A stretch of DNA of 64,000 bases from DASVWZ01 sp963715675 (GTDB lineage: Bacteria; Acidobacteriota; Terriglobia; Terriglobales; Acidobacteriaceae): contig OY970265.1 of assembly GCA_963715675.1 (NCBI GenBank), forward strand, positions 3,286,001 to 3,350,000, read 5' to 3'. The notes below the pieces were generated by a model. It ran no database searches. It saw nothing but the letters and a program-made list of their open reading frames with translations, and was not told the origin of the DNA. Every line of letters starts with the position of its first letter. Within the stretch, counting starts at the first letter, position 1. Made by a program: the position numbers and the translations under genes. This document shows, in pieces, positions 60,286 through 64,000 of this stretch.

Positions 60286-60897
60286 TTTTGGCCTCCCAAG
60301 ACACCGAAAAACTGTCGGAAATACATCCCGATTCGGTATTGAAGGCTACGTTGCTCTTGAAGTCCCACGTGGAAGGAATCAGTAGATCCATCACGGGCAG
60401 GTTCACCGGGTCCTTGCCATTGCCTAGTTTCGGATCGACGACAGGGGCGATGATTTGGACTTGCTTCATGCGCAGGTAGGAGCCGGAAGCAGTGCCGGTC
60501 GCAGCTGCAGCTTTCGACGCAGCACCGGTACCGTGGGACGACTTTGCGGCGGGAGTAGCCGCCGCACTGGGAGCGCTGGGCGATGTAGTGGGGGCGGGCG
60601 GGGCGTCAGAAGCCGGGGTTTCGGAAGCAGGCGATGCGATGGAAGCGCTCGGCGCAGAACTACTACTCGGGCTAGCACCACCCCAGCGGCCTTTTTGCAC
60701 CGATCAGACAGCGAGTCCTTATGCTCCTTGAGACAGGCCACGATTCGGCCCCCGCCCGGCTGTACTCCAGCGCAAAGCTTCTGTGCATCATCCGCGCAGG
60801 CGGCGCGAATTGCAGCGAGGCCAGACTGATCATCCGCCAGCGCAGATTGCGCTGCTGTGGCGACGCAGACAACGAACAGTAGCGTCAAATTTCTCAT
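60143..60897 (-). pseudogene. Exported Cys-rich-repeat protein with frameshift in a G run
   Basis: The first frame gives a signal peptide (LTLLFVVCVATAAQSALA) and a cysteine-rich repeat (AIRAACADDAQKLCAGVQPG, GRIVACLKEH, LSDRCKKAA). The reading then becomes improbable (VVLARVVVLRRAL). In the -1-related frame the sequence continues as a Ser/Ala/Pro linker (GGASPSSSSAPSAS) and a C-terminal domain (MKQVQIIAPVVDPKLGNG, WDFKSNVAFNTESG). Adding one G to the G4 run at 60681-60684 (minus strand) would join AAGGGASPS. Either a sequencing error or a homopolymer mutation is possible. GAGG precedes the ATG. Confidence 0.65.
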
Positions 60898-61260
60898 AGC
60901 AAACCTCGCCCAAGGTACCGATCAAAAAAATCGGATCCAGCATAAGCCGAATTGCTAAATACTGTATCAGGTAGGTCAACGAGTCGCCTCGTTTGATCGC
61001 GCAGTAGTCTCTGCACAACGAGGCTCGTCAAGCGCAACCCGAGAAAGACCCCGGCGCGTCGCGCTGACTGTGTACGATTTTGCGGGACTGGAATGCGGTG
61101 AGACTTCGGAGGTTCACCAGTTCGCGGCCAACTCCTGGATTGTCGGCAACCCTTCCCTAATCGGTAAGGTTAGGTTTTCCCGTTATTCGGGCAGAATCGC
61201 CAGGGTGACAAGGCAATCCACTGATGAGATCTGCAAACGCTATACAGGCGAACCACACTA
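60898..61260. other. Intergenic region without recognised content
   Basis: 363 bases between the Cys-rich gene and the M20 remnant. A 63-codon open frame at 61070-61261 has neither a ribosome site nor protein-like composition. Nothing else recognised. Confidence 0.45.
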
Positions 61261-61974
61261 ATGAGAAACTGTCGACCTATGAATCGCGATAGGCTGCCCC
61301 TCAGTTTATTTCTCTTCCTTCTTGTGGCGGTGATCATTGCTCCGCCAGCGCTCCGTTCGCAGTCTTCCTCACACGTCAATGGAGACCGCATGATCGAGCA
61401 TTTGAACGCCATGGGCGCGATTGGGAAAGATCCAGCGGGAGGTTACAGCCGTGTGGCCTACACGGATGCCGACCGCCAGGGCAGAGAATATGTGATGGGC
61501 TTGATGCGGGCCGCGGGGCTTACGTTGAATATCGACGCGGCCGGCAATATATCGGGCCGGCGGGTGGGCAGTGATCCGCGATTGCCGGTGCTGGTTATCG
61601 GATCGCATGTCGATTCGGTGCCGCAAGGCGGCAACTATGACGGCATCGTTGGTTCCTTGGGTGCGATCGAAGTGGCACAGGCTTTGGCCGAGGGCCACGT
61701 CGCATTGCGCCATACCCTGGAGGTCCTGATTTTTCAGAATGAGGAAGGTGGTTTGCAGGGGAGTCGGGCGATCTCCGGTGAGTTGCGCGAAGAAAACCTG
61801 AATGAGACGACCCGCAGCGGCAAGACGCTCCGTGACGGGATTGCGTTCATTGGGGGCGATCCCAGTAGCCTGCCACCCCTAGGCTTGGATTGCCGCACTC
61901 CTCTTCACTGCGTTCCCTTTCAATGCAGGTTCTCCACGGTATACAGAACCGACGGGTACCGGGGAAACGGGTAG
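61261..61974 (+). pseudogene. Truncated M20-family amidohydrolase (N-carbamoyl amino acid hydrolase/allantoate type)
   Basis: A signal segment (LPLSLFLFLLVAVIIAPPA) precedes the first half of the catalytic domain. The metal ligands VIGSHVDSVPQGGNYDGIVG (HxD and the bridging Asp) and NEEGG are visible. Homology ends near 61875, where GGDPSSLP changes to unrelated sequence and the frame closes after 35 more codons. Full-length enzymes are about 410-430 residues; the dimerisation domain and the last metal ligand are missing, so this is a remnant. Confidence 0.75.
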
Positions 61975-62139
61975 GCATAATACTTCAGATCCGGGGTCAC
62001 CGAGAAAATCTGATCGGTGCGCGACTCGGTAGGGATGCTGTTCCATAGTTGGCGCCGGACGCTTATCAAGTGCCTCCGCAGACTCAGGCACCGGTCTGGG
62101 TTTCTTGATAACCTCAAAAGTGCTGGGGGACCACAGCCG

Positions 62140-63963
62140 TTGCCGCCGATCATTAACGCACAAGAAATCTCAAAAGCGTTCGGAGCGAAGCCACTTTTCG
62201 AGAATGTCTCTTTCACAGTTTCGGAGGCCGACCGAATTGGCCTGATCGGTCCAAACGGCTCCGGAAAATCCACACTGCTGCGGATTCTGGTGGGAACGGA
62301 ACAGCCAGACAGCGGCGACCTGGCGGTACGAAAGCGCCTGCAACTCAGTTACGTGGAACAGGACTCGAGGTTCGTCGCCGGAGCGAGCGTCCGGACTGTC
62401 GTCAAGAGGGCGATGCAACGCTCGGTAACAGCCGACGCCGAGCGCGGCACCCACTTTGCAGAGACTTTAGGCCGGGCGGGTTTTGAGGACCTCGAAGTGG
62501 AGGCCGCCTCATTATCCGGAGGCTGGCAGAAACGGCTGGCCATCGTCGAGGCTCTGGTTCAGGCGCCCGATGTCTTGCTGCTCGATGAGCCTACCAATCA
62601 TCTGGACCTCGCCGGAATTGAGTGGCTCGAAGATCTGTTGCAGCAGGCGCCGTTTGCCTGCGTGATCGTAAGCCACGACCGCTACTTTCTCGAGAATGTT
62701 GCAACCGACATGGCGGAGCTCAACCGGGTATACCCCGAGGGTTTGCTGCGCGTGCACGGAAGCTACACCGACTTCTTGGAAAAGAAAGAAGAATTCCTCC
62801 ATGCTCAATCGAAGCGTCAGGAAGCTCTGGAAAACCTGGTTCACTCCGAGATTGAGTGGCTTCGACGAGGCGCAAAAGCGCGTACCCGAAAATCCAAGGC
62901 CCGCATCGATAAGGCCGGCAAGCTAATAGGCGAACTTGCCGGCTTGAATGCCAGAACCCGCAGCGCCACCGCCCAAATTGATTTCGCAGCAACGGACCGA
63001 AAGACCAAGCGACTGATCGAGCTGCAGGATGTCACTTGCGAAATTGGGAATCGTACATTGTTCGAAGGATTGAACTTTATCGTCTCCGCTGGGATGCGGG
63101 TCGGCGTGGTCGGGCCCAACGGCAGCGGCAAGACGACCCTTTTGCGCATGCTGCGGGGCGAAGTGGCTCCCACGCGGGGCGAAATTCGGCGCGCTGACTG
63201 GCTGCGCACTGTGTATTTCGACCAGAGCCGCGGGCTCGATCTGAGCCTGAACCTGCGCCGCGCGCTCGCTCCCGAAGGGGACTCAGTTGTCTATCAGGAT
63301 CGCGTCATTCACGTCGCATCCTGGGCCGCCAAATTCCTGTTCAGCGGCGAACAACTCGACCAACCCGTCGAGCGGCTTTCCGGAGGCGAACGCGCCCGTG
63401 TGCTGATTGCTCAGCTCATGCTGCAGCCTGCTGACATTCTTCTGCTGGATGAGCCCACCAACGACCTCGACATCCCCACCCTGGAAATCCTCGAAGAGAG
63501 CCTGCTCGAATTCCGCGGTTCTCTCGTCCTAGTCACACATGACCGCTACCTCTTGGATCGCGTGTCTAGCATCGTACTTGGCCTCGATGGTCAAGGCGGT
63601 GCGGGAAGCTTTGCGGACTACGGGCAATGGGAAACTTGGCAGGCGGAACGCAAGCGCGCCTGGAACCAGACCGAACCCTCATCGCGGCCTATTCCCGTTT
63701 CCTCTGCCCCGCCGGTGCAAGCACAAAAGAAGTTCTCATACCTCGAAGCACGCGAATATGCCAGTATTGAGCAGCGTATTACGGACGCCGAGCAGAGGCT
63801 ACAAAGCAAACGTGCTGCGTTGGAAGACCCTGCGATTGCCAGCGACGGACCCAGGCTCGTTGCCGCTCACGCTGAAATGGAGGCGGCCCAAAAAGATCTG
63901 GACACGCTCTATGCACGCTGGGCGGAGCTTCAAGAGAAAGCTGACAGTTTGTCCCCTCGCTGA
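62140..63963 (+). CDS. ABC-F family ATPase (Uup/ElfA-type)
   Basis: About 607 residues with two ABC modules and no TM. Module 1 has GPNGSGKSTLL, LSGGWQKRLAIVEAL and VLLLDEPTNHLDL. Module 2 has GPNGSGKTTLLRML, LSGGERARVLIAQL and ILLLDEPTNDLDI. A basic linker (RRGAKARTRKSKARID) lies between them, and a C-terminal coiled coil (IEQRITDAEQRLQSKRAAL) matches the Uup C-terminal domain. ABC-F proteins act on ribosomes or DNA junctions rather than transport. The TTG at 62140 (LPPIINAQEI) fits the family start; an upstream ATG at 62017 would add 41 non-conserved residues. Confidence 0.92.
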   Translation: MPPIINAQEISKAFGAKPLFENVSFTVSEADRIGLIGPNGSGKSTLLRILVGTEQPDSGDLAVRKRLQLSYVEQDSRFVAGASVRTVVKRAMQRSVTADAERGTHFAETLGRAGFEDLEVEAASLSGGWQKRLAIVEALVQAPDVLLLDEPTNHLDLAGIEWLEDLLQQAPFACVIVSHDRYFLENVATDMAELNRVYPEGLLRVHGSYTDFLEKKEEFLHAQSKRQEALENLVHSEIEWLRRGAKARTRKSKARIDKAGKLIGELAGLNARTRSATAQIDFAATDRKTKRLIELQDVTCEIGNRTLFEGLNFIVSAGMRVGVVGPNGSGKTTLLRMLRGEVAPTRGEIRRADWLRTVYFDQSRGLDLSLNLRRALAPEGDSVVYQDRVIHVASWAAKFLFSGEQLDQPVERLSGGERARVLIAQLMLQPADILLLDEPTNDLDIPTLEILEESLLEFRGSLVLVTHDRYLLDRVSSIVLGLDGQGGAGSFADYGQWETWQAERKRAWNQTEPSSRPIPVSSAPPVQAQKKFSYLEAREYASIEQRITDAEQRLQSKRAALEDPAIASDGPRLVAAHAEMEAAQKDLDTLYARWAELQEKADSLSPR

Positions 63964-64000
63964 TTGCGATGCTACCGCTTTGGTTGGAGCGCTCACTCCA

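Overview
The window looks like a chromosomal stretch of an Acidobacteriota genome (Terriglobia / Koribacter-like soil lineage). This is inferred from several families that I associate with that phylum: secreted GloVer and HAF-like repeat proteins, FG-GAP/Ig-like proteins, ECF-sigma/Ser-Thr-kinase pairs, a DUF6632-type membrane protein, and an integrase N-terminus typical of its tRNA-borne islands. No rRNA gene or housekeeping marker is present, so the placement is not proven.

Layout. 1-1.7 kb: the 3' part of a sortilin-like Asp-box protein. 1.7-3.45 kb: a peroxide-stress operon perR-ahpC-ahpD with a near-consensus PerR box in front. 3.7-15.4 kb: a nine-gene exopolysaccharide operon on the minus strand (export protein, GumC/Wzz, degenerate tyrosine-kinase-like protein, UpxY/NusG-like antiterminator, initiating sugar transferase, O-antigen polymerase/ligase, flippase, a glycosyltransferase and a double glycosyltransferase), much of it translationally coupled. 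A LuxR regulator with a degenerate receiver lies divergently upstream. 16.8-19.2 kb: a MerR-led, Met-rich-protein metal module with a textbook MerR-type promoter. 19.3-28.3 kb: a metallo-hydrolase, small membrane proteins, a PilZ protein and two large secreted repeat proteins.

28.8 kb onward is accessory DNA. A tRNA-Ser(UGA) gene is followed by an 11-bp tandem repeat and a truncated integrase, the mark of an integration site. Next come an AraC regulator, a DinB-like protein, a methyltransferase, and a selenium-binding-protein gene. That last gene is frameshifted, split by a complete IS630-type element and joined by a deletion to a headless Crp/Fnr regulator gene.

34.6-48.0 kb is the most interesting part. 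It holds an NO-defence set (RIC iron-sulfur repair protein, NnrS, hemerythrin) followed by a respiratory operon: GltD-like flavoprotein, Tat-exported Rieske protein, cytochrome b, hexaheme cytochrome c, Tat-exported NarG-like molybdoenzyme, NarH-like Fe-S subunit, ethylbenzene-dehydrogenase-gamma-like heme protein and TorD-type chaperone. The arrangement recalls the outward-facing pNar nitrate reductase of haloarchaea, which is linked to a bc-type Rieske/cytochrome b pair. Both transcription units start behind the same class-II Crp/Fnr-type site (GTGAC-N4-GTCAY) with identical spacing to the -10 box. A one-base insertion at 42750 abolishes the cytochrome c stop and artificially fuses it to the molybdoenzyme.

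48-50.7 kb carries four small genes of unknown function and decayed sequence. 51-59.7 kb has more secreted repeat proteins, two of which share an unusual conserved leader, plus a sigma/kinase pair. 59.8-64 kb has partly broken genes (a frameshifted Cys-rich protein and a truncated M20 amidohydrolase) and an intact ABC-F ATPase.
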